45,017 nucleotides of DNA from a virus: IMG/VR virus record IMGVR_UViG_3300042448_002162, positions 1-45,017 of that record; one strand, written 5' to 3'. Shown piece after piece: positions 8,292 through 16,558 of the stretch. Position 1 is the first letter of the stretch, and each line of letters opens with the position of its first letter. A model generated the notes under the pieces. The model made no database searches. It had not been told where the DNA came from and worked only from the letters and a program-made list of their open reading frames with translations. The position numbers and the translations under genes were made by a program.

Positions 8292-9821
8292 TCACGCCCG
8301 TGTCAGCACCACCGTCGCACCCTGCACATCCACCCCGCTGGCTGTGGTGAACATCGTCCCGTAAGCGTAGCACTGCCCAGCCGGCACCGTCACCGTTTGC
8401 GTCACCCCAGCCGCCGCCACCGCCAGCGTCCAGGTCTCATCCTCTTCCGCGATGTAAGGGATGTCGATTCGGTAGCGAAACTGCACCGTGGCCATGCTTG
8501 CGCCACCACTCACCACAACCACCGTTTGTTCCTGAACATAATCAGCATTGCTGGCAAAACGTAGCAGCTTCCAAACTCCCGCCGTCGCCGCACTTTGCGC
8601 TGCCACTGCCGCCGCATATTCAGCATCTGCCACTGCCTTGCGCCGGGTGGCATCGAGTTCATTGTGGATCGCCGCCGCCAGCGCCGCCTGCCAAGTCCGC
8701 TTGGTGGCATGATAAGCCAGCACCGTTGTCGCATCCGGTTCAGCCCCGCCACTGGTGCACCATGCCAGCATCGCCGCCTTCCATGCCGTGTGCGTGGCCG
8801 TGAAATCACTCTCAAACGCCGCCAGATCCGCTGTAGCCGCCGCCACATCCGCTGTGGCCGCCGTCAGTTCTGATGTGCGTGCGCTTACTGCTGTGGCGGC
8901 GCTGCTCACCACGTCAGCCAGTGATGCCGCCGTGACATTGCTCGACATTGCCGTCCCGCAAGCCGTGGTCTTTGGCAGACTGCCCTTGTAAAGCGTCTCC
9001 ACCACACCCCAGGCAATGCTGCCCAGTGCCGGCAGCGTGCCCAGCTTGGTCGTCACATACGAGCTGAGTTCAGCATCTGTGGACTCCAGTGAATAATCAT
9101 CCGTGTAAGTCAGGCTGGCCGTGCCATGCGTTGGTGCTCCCACACCCAACACCTTGTATTGCGTGCCCGTGATCGTCGGCGTGCCCAGCGTTGCCGCCGG
9201 GCAGCACTCATCGGACGCCTCAGTGTTGTAAAGCGTGATGTATTGCCCAATCTTTAGCGCACTGTAATATGATCCCGTGGCATTTGTGCCATAATACACC
9301 CCGCATGGAGCTACGTGACTCACCTCCGCCCGTGTCCATGTCCAGCTTCCCGTCAGGCACGCATCCGTGTCCACGCTCCAACTGCCGGAAAAACTCTCCG
9401 TGGCACACAGCTTGTAAGTCGGCCCACCCGGATCACGCGTGTCATTCTGCCCACTGATGGTGGAACTGCCTGAACAGCTCAGGTTGCCCAGCATGTCCAG
9501 TTCCTGCGTGAAGGTGGAGTGCACATCCCCGCCAGCGCTCACCGGTGCGCCCGACGCAATTTTTTCTGTCCAATGACTTTCCAGATCTGACACCACCTTT
9601 TTATACAGCTTCACTCCTGTGTCAGGATCAGCAAAGCCCACTTTAGGCAGACTCAGCACCCGTGCTTTCACCTCCAGCACCGCACTAGCCCCGCTGCTAC
9701 AGGGCGTGCAGTTGTCCACACCCTCTGCAGGTGCCACATCTGGCGTCACGGAATGGCAGTTCTGCGCCTTTTCCACCCAGGTGAAGCTCGGCGTAAAATC
9801 ATGGCAGAGTGTCGTGGCCAT
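8292..9821 (-). CDS. Putative tail-tip / structural protein, 509 aa
   Basis: 509 residues. An N-terminal part with scattered cysteines (13 or more in the first 310 residues) and Ser/Thr/Gly-rich beta segments is followed by an Ala-rich coiled-coil-like helix (about 310-430, with repeats such as TAATADVAAATADLAAFESDF). A C-terminal beta domain has VVVSGGASMATVQFRYRIDIP. No known domain. Its position after the tape measure gene and its mixed beta/coiled-coil build suggest a tail-tip or fibre component, by inference. The start is ATG 9821, immediately after the upstream stop. Confidence 0.6.
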   Translation of the reverse strand: MATTLCHDFTPSFTWVEKAQNCHSVTPDVAPAEGVDNCTPCSSGASAVLEVKARVLSLPKVGFADPDTGVKLYKKVVSDLESHWTEKIASGAPVSAGGDVHSTFTQELDMLGNLSCSGSSTISGQNDTRDPGGPTYKLCATESFSGSWSVDTDACLTGSWTWTRAEVSHVAPCGVYYGTNATGSYYSALKIGQYITLYNTEASDECCPAATLGTPTITGTQYKVLGVGAPTHGTASLTYTDDYSLESTDAELSSYVTTKLGTLPALGSIAWGVVETLYKGSLPKTTACGTAMSSNVTAASLADVVSSAATAVSARTSELTAATADVAAATADLAAFESDFTATHTAWKAAMLAWCTSGGAEPDATTVLAYHATKRTWQAALAAAIHNELDATRRKAVADAEYAAAVAAQSAATAGVWKLLRFASNADYVQEQTVVVVSGGASMATVQFRYRIDIPYIAEEDETWTLAVAAAGVTQTVTVPAGQCYAYGTMFTTASGVDVQGATVVLTRA

Positions 9822-9824
9822 GGT

Positions 9825-10445
9825 TCAGTCCCAACTCATGGCAAACTTGGTTTCCGTGCAGTTCATGTAAACCACCCGCCTGCCAAACCAGCGGTTCACC
9901 TTTTCAATCTGCTCCACCATCGTGATCCCCGTGGCATCACTGGTCACTTTCAGCACCGGCAGATAAATCGCACTCGGCGCACCCGTGGCGCTGAACCATG
10001 CCGTCACCGGAGTTGGCAGGGATGAACCGGATGCCATCGCTGCGCCCGTCACACCACCCTCCCCACTCAGCGTCACCGAGACCCACACATACAGCACGGA
10101 GGATGAACCGACCGTGAACGGCCCTGCCATCCCGGTCGGCACAATCCCATTCACCGTGCCACTGGTCAGACAGAACTGAAATCCCGTGCTGCCACTCGGC
10201 GGTGATCGGTAGCGCCACGGATGATCCGACACTGGCGCACCCCGCGCGCGGCCACGGGTGGAGATGGTCACCCCGTTTGGCCCATTGCGCACTTGGATGC
10301 CCGGCCCACCGCGCACATGCCTACCCGCCGCCGCCTCCTGTGCCAGCACCCCCAGCGCATTCAGCCGCTCCGACGTGATCGCCTCGCGCATCCGCGTGCC
10401 CGGCGTGGTCTCACTCAGCGTTTGGGAAAATCGGTCAGCACTCAT
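9825..10445 (-). CDS. Putative tail-tip protein, 206 aa
   Basis: Start set at ATG 10445 (MSADRFSQTL), 2 nt after the stop of the preceding gene. A longer frame would overlap it. A helical start (residues 1-50) contains an RHVRGGPGIQVRNGPNGVTIS motif of the kind found in phage tail-tip proteins. Beta-rich, Gly/Ser-rich sequence follows. No enzyme motif. Role inferred from position between tape-measure-adjacent genes. Confidence 0.6.
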   Translation of the reverse strand: MSADRFSQTLSETTPGTRMREAITSERLNALGVLAQEAAAGRHVRGGPGIQVRNGPNGVTISTRGRARGAPVSDHPWRYRSPPSGSTGFQFCLTSGTVNGIVPTGMAGPFTVGSSSVLYVWVSVTLSGEGGVTGAAMASGSSLPTPVTAWFSATGAPSAIYLPVLKVTSDATGITMVEQIEKVNRWFGRRVVYMNCTETKFAMSWD

Positions 10446-10447
10446 GG

Positions 10448-11200
10448 TCAGTAAACATCCGTGTTCCAGCCTGCCGGTCCGCTCAATAGCCATTCCTTCT
10501 GCACTTCATAAACAATACGGCTACCACCCGCTGGTGCCCCGCGCCGCTTGTAGGTGAACCCCATGTAAAGCCAAGTCCGTGATCCCAATGATCCAGGGAA
10601 ACCCGGCACCGGCACACTGCTGGCAATCTTGCCAAACCCCGTGGCGCTTGGCAGACTGTCACTCACATAAATCTGCCGGTAGTTCACGGTCGGTGCCAAA
10701 AACGACTCCAGCCCGCCCATCGGATTGCGCCCACCACCCGTCAGCACGGGGGCAAAGCGCTCAAACACGCACTTCACATTGCTTGTCCCGATCATGTTCG
10801 TGTCCGGGTCGATGAAGATTGCCCCGTTCAAAGGTGCGGCAGGCGTGCCTGCCAGCGTGCTGGCAAAAAGCTGATGCGTCTCAATCGGCTGCTCCTGCAT
10901 GGAGATGGTCAGCTCATACTGCGGCACATCAAACATCGCCGGCTCAGCGCCCGCATAGCGGCAGTCCGCCCGCAGGCCCGTGGGTGTCTGTGTGATCGTC
11001 CGGCTCTCCATCCACACATTAGACGAGAGTGGATGCTCCTCCCCCAAAGATGGCAGATACGCCGCCAGCGCCACCCCCGGCACACCAAAGACCTCAAAGC
11101 TGGCCTCACCTTCACTCAGCCCATTCTTTTTCTGCGTCAGCCGCAGACTGTCAGGCAGCGTGCGCGCCGAGTTGACCGGACCAAAAATTTTCAGAGCCAT
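10448..11200 (-). CDS. Putative distal tail protein, 250 aa
   Basis: 250 residues, beta-rich, with no signal peptide or catalytic motif. It follows the tape measure gene directly, the place of the distal tail or tail-tip protein in siphoviruses. An ATTGAC box stands 15 nt upstream of ATG 11200, a variant of the box before many late genes. Function inferred from position only. Confidence 0.6.
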   Translation of the reverse strand: MALKIFGPVNSARTLPDSLRLTQKKNGLSEGEASFEVFGVPGVALAAYLPSLGEEHPLSSNVWMESRTITQTPTGLRADCRYAGAEPAMFDVPQYELTISMQEQPIETHQLFASTLAGTPAAPLNGAIFIDPDTNMIGTSNVKCVFERFAPVLTGGGRNPMGGLESFLAPTVNYRQIYVSDSLPSATGFGKIASSVPVPGFPGSLGSRTWLYMGFTYKRRGAPAGGSRIVYEVQKEWLLSGPAGWNTDVY

Positions 11201-11224
11201 ATCGCAGCGCCTGCTGTCAATGCC

Positions 11225-14077
11225 TCACCGCATCCGCAGTTCCGCCGTGCCCTCCTGCTCTTCCACGGCCTTGATCAGCTTGTCCAGTCGATCCGTGATG
11301 GCCTTGATGTCGCCACCGCCATACGTGCTGCCACCGCCCCCGATCCGGGCCATGCTGTCAGACACACTGCGCTCACCCATCGCCACGCCCAGCAGACTGC
11401 CCTGCCGGTCCATCTCACGGCTCATGCGTGCGCGGTTAAACTCCGCCTGCGTCTGGCGTTTTGCCTCCTCATCACTCAGGCCCGTGTCCATCAGCGCCTG
11501 TTCCCGCGCCTTACGACCCGCCTCCTCACGCGCCAGCGCCGCCTTCTCCTCCATCTCCCGCATCTTGTCGCCGCGACCACCCAAGCGCGCTGCCTGTGCC
11601 CGCAGATCAAAGCCACCCGCCTTGAACTCACCGGTGCGCTCCTGCTTGGCAATCTCCTTCTGCGTGTTCAGCCGCAGTTGATCAATCTCCAGCAGCTTGC
11701 GCCGCGCCGCATAGATCCGTTCATCCATGCTCTCCGTGCGTGCTTGGATCTCCAATCGCTGCCTGTCTGCATCCAGCGCCGCCTGCTCAGCCGCCAGCCG
11801 CCCATCCAGCCCAGCGCCCGCCACCTTCACATCCAGCTCCGCATTGCCACCCGCGGCATCCGCCGCCTTGCGTTCCTGCTCAGCCTGCGCCCGCTTGGCA
11901 ATCTCCTCCGGCCGGTTCATGATGTCCGCACCAACCTCAGCCTTGCGCCGCTCCACCTCTGCCCGCATCGCTTGCGCCGTGCGCGGATCCATCTTGGCCA
12001 TACCGGCAATGTCAGCGAGGCGCCGCCGGGTCTCCAGTTGGTCTTCTAGTGCAATGGTCAGCTCCCGGACTTTTTGCGCCTTTTTACCATCTTTATCCTC
12101 TTCCAAAGTCGCCTCAGTCACGGCGTTTTGCGCCGCCTCAACATCTGCCTGCACAGCCACCCATTGATCCCAAATTTTGAGCTTTTCCTGCATCACAGCA
12201 ATCTCGCTGCCACTGGCCTCTGCCTGCATCAGCACTGCCTTGGCCAGTTCAATCTCCTGAGTTTTTAACTCTGCCGCCCGCTGTGTCAGCATGGCATATC
12301 CCGTTGGATTCAATGCTTGTTTTTTTGGATCATCCAGCCCACGACCACGGAAAGCCTCTTGCACTTCTTTTTGATCGGTTCGATTGCGCGCCAGCGCCGT
12401 CTGCGCTTCGGCCCCGCCCTCGGTGTAGCTCATCTGCCCAGCAATCTCCCGTGCTGCCGCTTCACGACGGCGCAGCAGTTCATTCGCCTCGATTTCACTG
12501 TCAGCAGCACGGCCTTCCGGCGTCATCATGGCCCGATTGGCTTCACGCTCTGCCGCGGCATTGTTGCGTTGATTGCCTTTCAGCGCCGTCATGGTGTCCA
12601 CCACATTTTGCGGTTGCTCCAGTCCAGCGCGATTGATCTTGTCCAGATAAGCCAAGTGCTCCTTGAGCGCGTCGATCTTATCCCGCGCTGCCTTCTGTTT
12701 TTTGCCCTCACCAGCCAGCGCAGCATCAGCTTCCTGCTCGTAAGCTTCCCTGAGCTTGGCCAGGGTTTGCTGGTAGCCCAGGCTGAGTTCATCCAGCGTT
12801 TTGATCGCTGCCGCCTGCGCTTGCAGTTGGGTGATCAGTGACCGCGTGGCCCCCTGATACTCACGCAGCGCCGCGCTGGTTCGTGCCGCCTTGTCACGGA
12901 TCATCAGCAGGCCCGACCCCAGCAGCAGCAGCGCCGCCACCAGCAGCACAAACGGCCCCGATGCCAACAGCAGCAGGCTCCGACCCAGCGCCGTCACACC
13001 CAAGCGCGCCACCAGCGCCGCCTTGCCCAGCGCCGCCACTCCCGTCACCAGTTGGTAGATGCGCACCACACCCACGACACTGGCCAGACCCACAATCGCC
13101 ACCGATAGCAGGGCCACCGCGCGCGCCACCACACTCATCACCACCTGGACAGGCTTCCAACTCGTCACCATGGCCAGTGCCTTATCCTTGAACGTCGTGG
13201 CAATCGTGATCACACTGCCAAACGCCTGCCCCAAATCTGCCGCCACGGGTGTCAGGTTCTGCATGGTCTCCATCTGCGCCTGCATCGCCTCCTTCTGCCC
13301 TTCCAAGAAGTTCATGCTGAAACTCGCCTGCATCTGATCCTGTGCATCCGCCACAGCTTGCTGCATGCCTTCCAGTGTCCGGCTGGTGTATTCCATGGTG
13401 CCCTTGCTGCGTTTGAGTTCCCCCTCAACCACCGCCCACACCTCAGCAAATCCAGCACCACTAGCCTGCAACTGCTCCAATCGGGTGCGTGCTCCACCAC
13501 TGACTACCCCGAGTTCAGCCAGTCGAAACAGCACCTCACCCACCGGGCGTCCCGCTGCCAGTCCATCGTAGAGACGGCCCACGTAGATCGACATCTGTTC
13601 AAAGTCGGTGCCCGCCTGCGCTGCGGCATCCCCCACCTGCATCATCATTTCCTTGGTGCTCAGCGCGCCACGGCCCAGGGATTCCATCACTCGGTTGCCC
13701 GCCACCACATCCTTCATGGCAAACGGTGTCTTGACGCTGAATGCCTGCATCTCACGCACCCGCTGTTTGGCGGCATCCAGTCCCTTGAGCATGACCCGCA
13801 GTTGGTTCTGCACCTTCTCCATGCTGGCCGCACTGGCCAGTCCCATGCTGGCAAAGCCCTTGGTCAGGGAAAACACGCCTTTGAGCGCCCCGTAGGCCAT
13901 GCCTGCGACGAGTGACAGCGGTCCCAGCACCTTATGCGCCAGCGCCTGCCCCAGTCCAGCCATCGCCGCCTCCGCCTTGCTGCCACCCAGCGCCAGTGTC
14001 ACCAGCGCCGCTCCACCACCTTCGATGGCAGAGGATTTGTTGCTATTGACCAGATTGCGCAGATTCGGGAGTGCCAT
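11225..14077 (-). CDS. Tail tape measure protein
   Basis: 950 residues, the second-longest gene of the late block. The N-terminus has the tape-measure signature (about 80-200: ASMEKVQNQLRVMLKGLDAAKQRVREMQAFSVKTPFAMKDVVAGNRVMES), then membrane-spanning hydrophobic stretches at about 310-390 (VARAVALLSVAIVGLASVVGVV, LLLLASGPFVLLVAALLLLGSGLL). A long Ala/Glu/Lys/Arg helical and coiled-coil rod runs to the end. Such proteins set tail length and enter the host envelope on ejection. If length scales as in other siphoviruses (about 0.15 nm per residue), the tail would be roughly 140 nm. The start overlaps the chaperone gene by 35 nt, and a GTTGAC box lies 14 nt before the ATG. Confidence 0.9.
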   Translation of the reverse strand: MALPNLRNLVNSNKSSAIEGGGAALVTLALGGSKAEAAMAGLGQALAHKVLGPLSLVAGMAYGALKGVFSLTKGFASMGLASAASMEKVQNQLRVMLKGLDAAKQRVREMQAFSVKTPFAMKDVVAGNRVMESLGRGALSTKEMMMQVGDAAAQAGTDFEQMSIYVGRLYDGLAAGRPVGEVLFRLAELGVVSGGARTRLEQLQASGAGFAEVWAVVEGELKRSKGTMEYTSRTLEGMQQAVADAQDQMQASFSMNFLEGQKEAMQAQMETMQNLTPVAADLGQAFGSVITIATTFKDKALAMVTSWKPVQVVMSVVARAVALLSVAIVGLASVVGVVRIYQLVTGVAALGKAALVARLGVTALGRSLLLLASGPFVLLVAALLLLGSGLLMIRDKAARTSAALREYQGATRSLITQLQAQAAAIKTLDELSLGYQQTLAKLREAYEQEADAALAGEGKKQKAARDKIDALKEHLAYLDKINRAGLEQPQNVVDTMTALKGNQRNNAAAEREANRAMMTPEGRAADSEIEANELLRRREAAAREIAGQMSYTEGGAEAQTALARNRTDQKEVQEAFRGRGLDDPKKQALNPTGYAMLTQRAAELKTQEIELAKAVLMQAEASGSEIAVMQEKLKIWDQWVAVQADVEAAQNAVTEATLEEDKDGKKAQKVRELTIALEDQLETRRRLADIAGMAKMDPRTAQAMRAEVERRKAEVGADIMNRPEEIAKRAQAEQERKAADAAGGNAELDVKVAGAGLDGRLAAEQAALDADRQRLEIQARTESMDERIYAARRKLLEIDQLRLNTQKEIAKQERTGEFKAGGFDLRAQAARLGGRGDKMREMEEKAALAREEAGRKAREQALMDTGLSDEEAKRQTQAEFNRARMSREMDRQGSLLGVAMGERSVSDSMARIGGGGSTYGGGDIKAITDRLDKLIKAVEEQEGTAELRMR

Positions 14078-14756
14078 GCACCACCCTCTGCGTCAACGCC
14101 CGCATACGCAGGGCCCGCAGCTCCATGAGCTTCGCCTCGGTAGGAGTCGGGTCAGTCATCGCCCGCGCTGCCGCCGCCTTGCGCATCAGCTCCCGATCCG
14201 TGCTGGTGATGAATTTCCGCCCGCCCTCACGGCTGGCCAGTGTCTCCTGCAGCCAGCCAATCAGTGCCGCCGGCCACACCCCCACCACCTCACGGCAGGG
14301 AAAGCCCGCCTCCACCATCGCCGCCCAACTGTCCAGAAACATGGGCGCATCCCGCTTTTCCACCGTTGCGCCCGCTGCCTGATCACGCACCATCATCTCC
14401 GGTGCCCGCAGCGTGGCCTCAGCATAGCCAGTCATGATCGCCCATTGCTCAGGCAGTGACCGCCACCAGCGCAGTAGCACCAGCGTGAAGCGCACCCGCT
14501 CCCAGACCTGCCACCAGCCCCGCCGCCGCCGGGTCAGCCAGCGGCCCGCCTGCCAGGGGTCCATGCTGCAAAGGCGCGCCGCCAGATCCAGCTCGGGCAG
14601 GTTCATTTTCCCACCCGTCACCACACCACTGTTGATCATGCGCAGCAGTTCCATGTGCAGCAGCGTCAGCGGTCGGAGTCGATGCCCCAGCACCCGCCAG
14701 TCACCGCCCCCGCACCAGGCCAGCAGCACTTCATCCAGTTCAGGGTGTTTACTCAT
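14043..14756 (-). CDS. Tail assembly chaperone-like protein
   Basis: 237 residues, helical, very rich in Trp, Arg and Leu, with no known motif that I can name. It lies between the tail-tube gene and the tape measure gene and overlaps the latter by 35 nt, the place of gpG/gpT-type chaperones. No slippery heptamer near its end was needed to explain the frames, so it appears to be one unfused ORF. ATG 14756 is preceded by a GTTGAC box at 14 nt. Confidence 0.6.
   Translation of the reverse strand: MSKHPELDEVLLAWCGGGDWRVLGHRLRPLTLLHMELLRMINSGVVTGGKMNLPELDLAARLCSMDPWQAGRWLTRRRRGWWQVWERVRFTLVLLRWWRSLPEQWAIMTGYAEATLRAPEMMVRDQAAGATVEKRDAPMFLDSWAAMVEAGFPCREVVGVWPAALIGWLQETLASREGGRKFITSTDRELMRKAAAARAMTDPTPTEAKLMELRALRMRALTQRVVHGTPESAQSGQ
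14092..14097 (-). promoter_or_regulatory. GTTGAC box, tape measure gene
   Basis: 14 nt before ATG 14077, inside the coding part of the chaperone gene. Confidence 0.6.
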
Positions 14757-14770
14757 GCAGCTCCACCCCC

Positions 14771-14776
14771 GTCAAC
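14771..14776 (-). promoter_or_regulatory. GTTGAC box, chaperone gene
   Basis: 14 nt before ATG 14756, in a true intergenic gap, so not a by-product of a stop codon. Confidence 0.6.
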
Positions 14777-14780
14777 GATC

Positions 14781-14809
14781 GAGGCCGGAGGGAACCACCC
14801 TCCGGCCTC
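14781..14809 (-). terminator. Strong hairpin after the tail-tube gene
   Basis: A perfect 12-bp inverted repeat (GAGGCCGGAGGG, 14781-14792; 14798-14809) with a 5-nt loop, between the tail-tube stop and the chaperone start. There is no T-run after it, so it may be an attenuator or RNA-stability element that raises the tube protein over distal tail genes, rather than a full terminator. Confidence 0.6.
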
Positions 14810-14839
14810 TAACCCTTGTCATCCTACCGTCAGCGGCCG

Positions 14840-15232
14840 TTAAGCCACAATCACTGTGCCAGCCTGATCCGTGATCTGGCTGTAGCTCACTCCAGTGGCG
14901 CTGCCAGTCTGGAAGTCATCTTTCTTCACCCCCAGCTCACGGCCGGTGATGATGAGCACAAAAGTCTTGTAAACAAAGGTCTGGCCAATCGCCGCTTCAA
15001 ACAGGCCCGCATTGCTGATGTAGCCATTGAGCGTGAAGCTCTTCTTGCCCTGCGTGTCCAGCGCCAGCGACACCGTGCGGTTGTAGATGTCCTTGCCCTC
15101 GGCTTCCACTTCGGGAGCCACCTGCATCGTCAGATCCTGCGGGGTCAGTCCGATCGTTGCTGCGATTGCTGCGGCCTCACCATCGGTGAAACCATAGACG
15201 TAACCTTGATTGCCAAATTGTTTGAGAGCCAT
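14840..15232 (-). CDS. Putative major tail tube protein
   Basis: 130 residues, beta-rich (YNRTVSLALDTQGKKSFTLNGYISNAGLF ... FVYKTFVLIITGREL), with no signal peptide. Its size, its place just before the chaperone and tape measure genes, and the following strong hairpin (which would favour high expression) fit the tail tube subunit. Direct family identification was not possible from memory. A GTTGAC box stands 14 nt upstream of ATG 15232, with AGGA close to the start as an ordinary ribosome-binding site. Confidence 0.55.
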   Translation of the reverse strand: MALKQFGNQGYVYGFTDGEAAAIAATIGLTPQDLTMQVAPEVEAEGKDIYNRTVSLALDTQGKKSFTLNGYISNAGLFEAAIGQTFVYKTFVLIITGRELGVKKDDFQTGSATGVSYSQITDQAGTVIVA

Positions 15233-15246
15233 GTCCTGCGTGCCCT

Positions 15247-15252
15247 GTCAAC
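15247..15252 (-). promoter_or_regulatory. GTTGAC box, tail-tube gene
   Basis: 14 nt before ATG 15232, 1 nt after the TAG stop of the upstream gene. Confidence 0.6.
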
Positions 15253-15253
15253 A

Positions 15254-15706
15254 CTACACCTCCACATCCGGCGTATAGACCGCGCCGCCTTCCTGTTTTT
15301 CGATCACCCCACAGCCCACATTCAGCTCCAGCAGCGCGCCGATCTCATGCGCCGTGTTGGCCGTGGTTGTTTGCAGCACCGTCAGGCCATACACCCGCAG
15401 CCCGTGATCCTCATCTTCCGCTGGTCGTGGCAGAGCCTCCAGCGCCAGTCGCACGGCTTGCACAATGCCACCATGCTGCTCCGCCGTGACCTCGCCCAAG
15501 GCATGCGTGACCAGCAGATACACTTTGACGTAAAACACCCCGCTCTCAGGTGTGGTTTCACGGGCATCATCAGCCTGAATGAGCGCATACGGCGGGTCAG
15601 ATTCAGGATTTTGCTGGCTCAGCAGCCAGCCAATCTCAGGCACACGGGCGCTCAGCTCCGTTCCCAGCATCAGTTCCACCCGTTGTTCGATTGTCGTCGT
15701 CGCCAT
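15254..15706 (-). CDS. Putative tail terminator / neck protein
   Basis: 150 residues with the alternating helix/strand pattern of small tail-completion proteins (IEQRVELMLGTELSARVP..., then FYVKVYLLVTHAL, then IVQAVRLALEAL). Placed between the connector-type gene and the tail tube, where the tail terminator usually lies. GTTGAC box 14 nt upstream of ATG 15706. The TGA inside that box is the stop of the preceding gene. Confidence 0.5.
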   Translation of the reverse strand: MATTTIEQRVELMLGTELSARVPEIGWLLSQQNPESDPPYALIQADDARETTPESGVFYVKVYLLVTHALGEVTAEQHGGIVQAVRLALEALPRPAEDEDHGLRVYGLTVLQTTTANTAHEIGALLELNVGCGVIEKQEGGAVYTPDVEV

Positions 15707-15720
15707 GCAGCACCGCCGCC

Positions 15721-15726
15721 GTCAAC
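15721..15726 (-). promoter_or_regulatory. GTTGAC box, 150-aa gene
   Basis: 14 nt before ATG 15706. Overlaps the TGA stop of the upstream gene. Confidence 0.6.
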
Positions 15727-16063
15727 GGTCGCCCACCGGCCCGCAGTCAAGCTGCACCCCGGCACCGCCCAGATCCAGCACCCGCAGCACCCGCGCGCGC
15801 AGCTTTTTATCCACTCGCAGCACCACGCGGCCCTTGAGCTTGTCCGCTCCTTCTGGGTAACACTTGGTTACTTGTAACTCAGTGAGAAACACCTGAAACA
15901 TCACGCCGCTGTTGACCGACATCGGCCCCTGATGCGTGGCGCTGGATTCCGCATCGCTCACCACCGCAGTCAGCTCAAGTTCACCCAACGTAATAGCCTC
16001 CCCCATCTGATCCAGCGCAGCCTCCGTCTCAAGAGTCCACGCTGCGTCAAAGGGAGAGGCCAT
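15722..16063 (-). CDS. Putative head-tail connector protein, 113 aa
   Basis: 113 residues, mostly beta (ITLGELELTAVVSD, FQVFLTELQVTK, KLKGRVVLRVDKKLRARVLRVLDLG). No signal peptide. It lies between capsid-associated small proteins and tail genes, so a head-tail joining role is a fair guess, nothing more. Its stop codon is the TGA inside the GTTGAC box of the next gene. Confidence 0.5.
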   Translation of the reverse strand: MASPFDAAWTLETEAALDQMGEAITLGELELTAVVSDAESSATHQGPMSVNSGVMFQVFLTELQVTKCYPEGADKLKGRVVLRVDKKLRARVLRVLDLGGAGVQLDCGPVGDR

Positions 16064-16086
16064 GCCGGGAGAAGCTGGAAATCAGG

Positions 16087-16506
16087 TTAAGCCACCGAAC
16101 CGCCAGCGAGGATGCCGTAATTCAGTGTGGTCGCGCTCAGTGCCACACCGATCACAATCACAGCATCACCAGACAAAGCTGGAGCTACCGTCACCTTGCC
16201 GGGTGTCTCGCCGAGCACAAGGATGTCACCCGCAGCCATGACCACCGTGGTCGTGGCACCCGTGGTCAGCACCGGATCTTTGGAAACCACGATCAGGGAC
16301 TGACCAGCAGCAGCAGCATTCATGGCCATGCCATAAACGACCTTCGCAGCCGCAGCGCCATTGGCGTCTGACAACCAGAACAGGCCCGTGGTTTCAGCGC
16401 GGTAAACCTGATCACCAGCGGCAATCGCTTCACCCGCAACGCCGACCACTTTGGTGGCGGCTGTGCTTGGTTTGAGTCCGGTGGAAGAAAAAACGGGAGA
16501 GGCCAT
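16087..16506 (-). CDS. Small decoration-like protein (paralogue of next gene's N-terminus)
   Basis: 139 residues of small beta-strand segments rich in Ala/Gly/Val (KVVGVAGEAIAAGDQVY, GQSLIVVSKDPVLTTGATTTVVMAAGDILVLGETPGKVTV). The composition and GDQVY/GDILVLG turns resemble DUF2190-type head decoration proteins. Residues 1-130 align throughout with residues 1-130 of the 16559-18028 product, so the two arose by duplication. GTTGAC is present upstream but 44 nt away from ATG 16506. Confidence 0.55.
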   Translation of the reverse strand: MASPVFSSTGLKPSTAATKVVGVAGEAIAAGDQVYRAETTGLFWLSDANGAAAAKVVYGMAMNAAAAGQSLIVVSKDPVLTTGATTTVVMAAGDILVLGETPGKVTVAPALSGDAVIVIGVALSATTLNYGILAGGSVA

Positions 16507-16558
16507 AATGAGTGAGTGAAAGAGAGTTGACTGTTCCCTCCTCTCACCCTGTCAACGC

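Noticed and set aside
10874-12049. 391-codon + strand frame opposite the tape measure gene
   Set aside because: Arg/Leu/Ala-rich shadow of the GC-rich opposite strand. The tape measure frame has a signature domain and proper start.
14043-14077. Programmed frameshift in the tail chaperone
   Set aside because: A single ORF covers the gene and no slippery heptamer was needed or clearly seen near its end.
14816-15877. 353-codon + strand frame over tail genes
   Set aside because: Shadow of three minus-strand genes with tight spacing and GTTGAC boxes.
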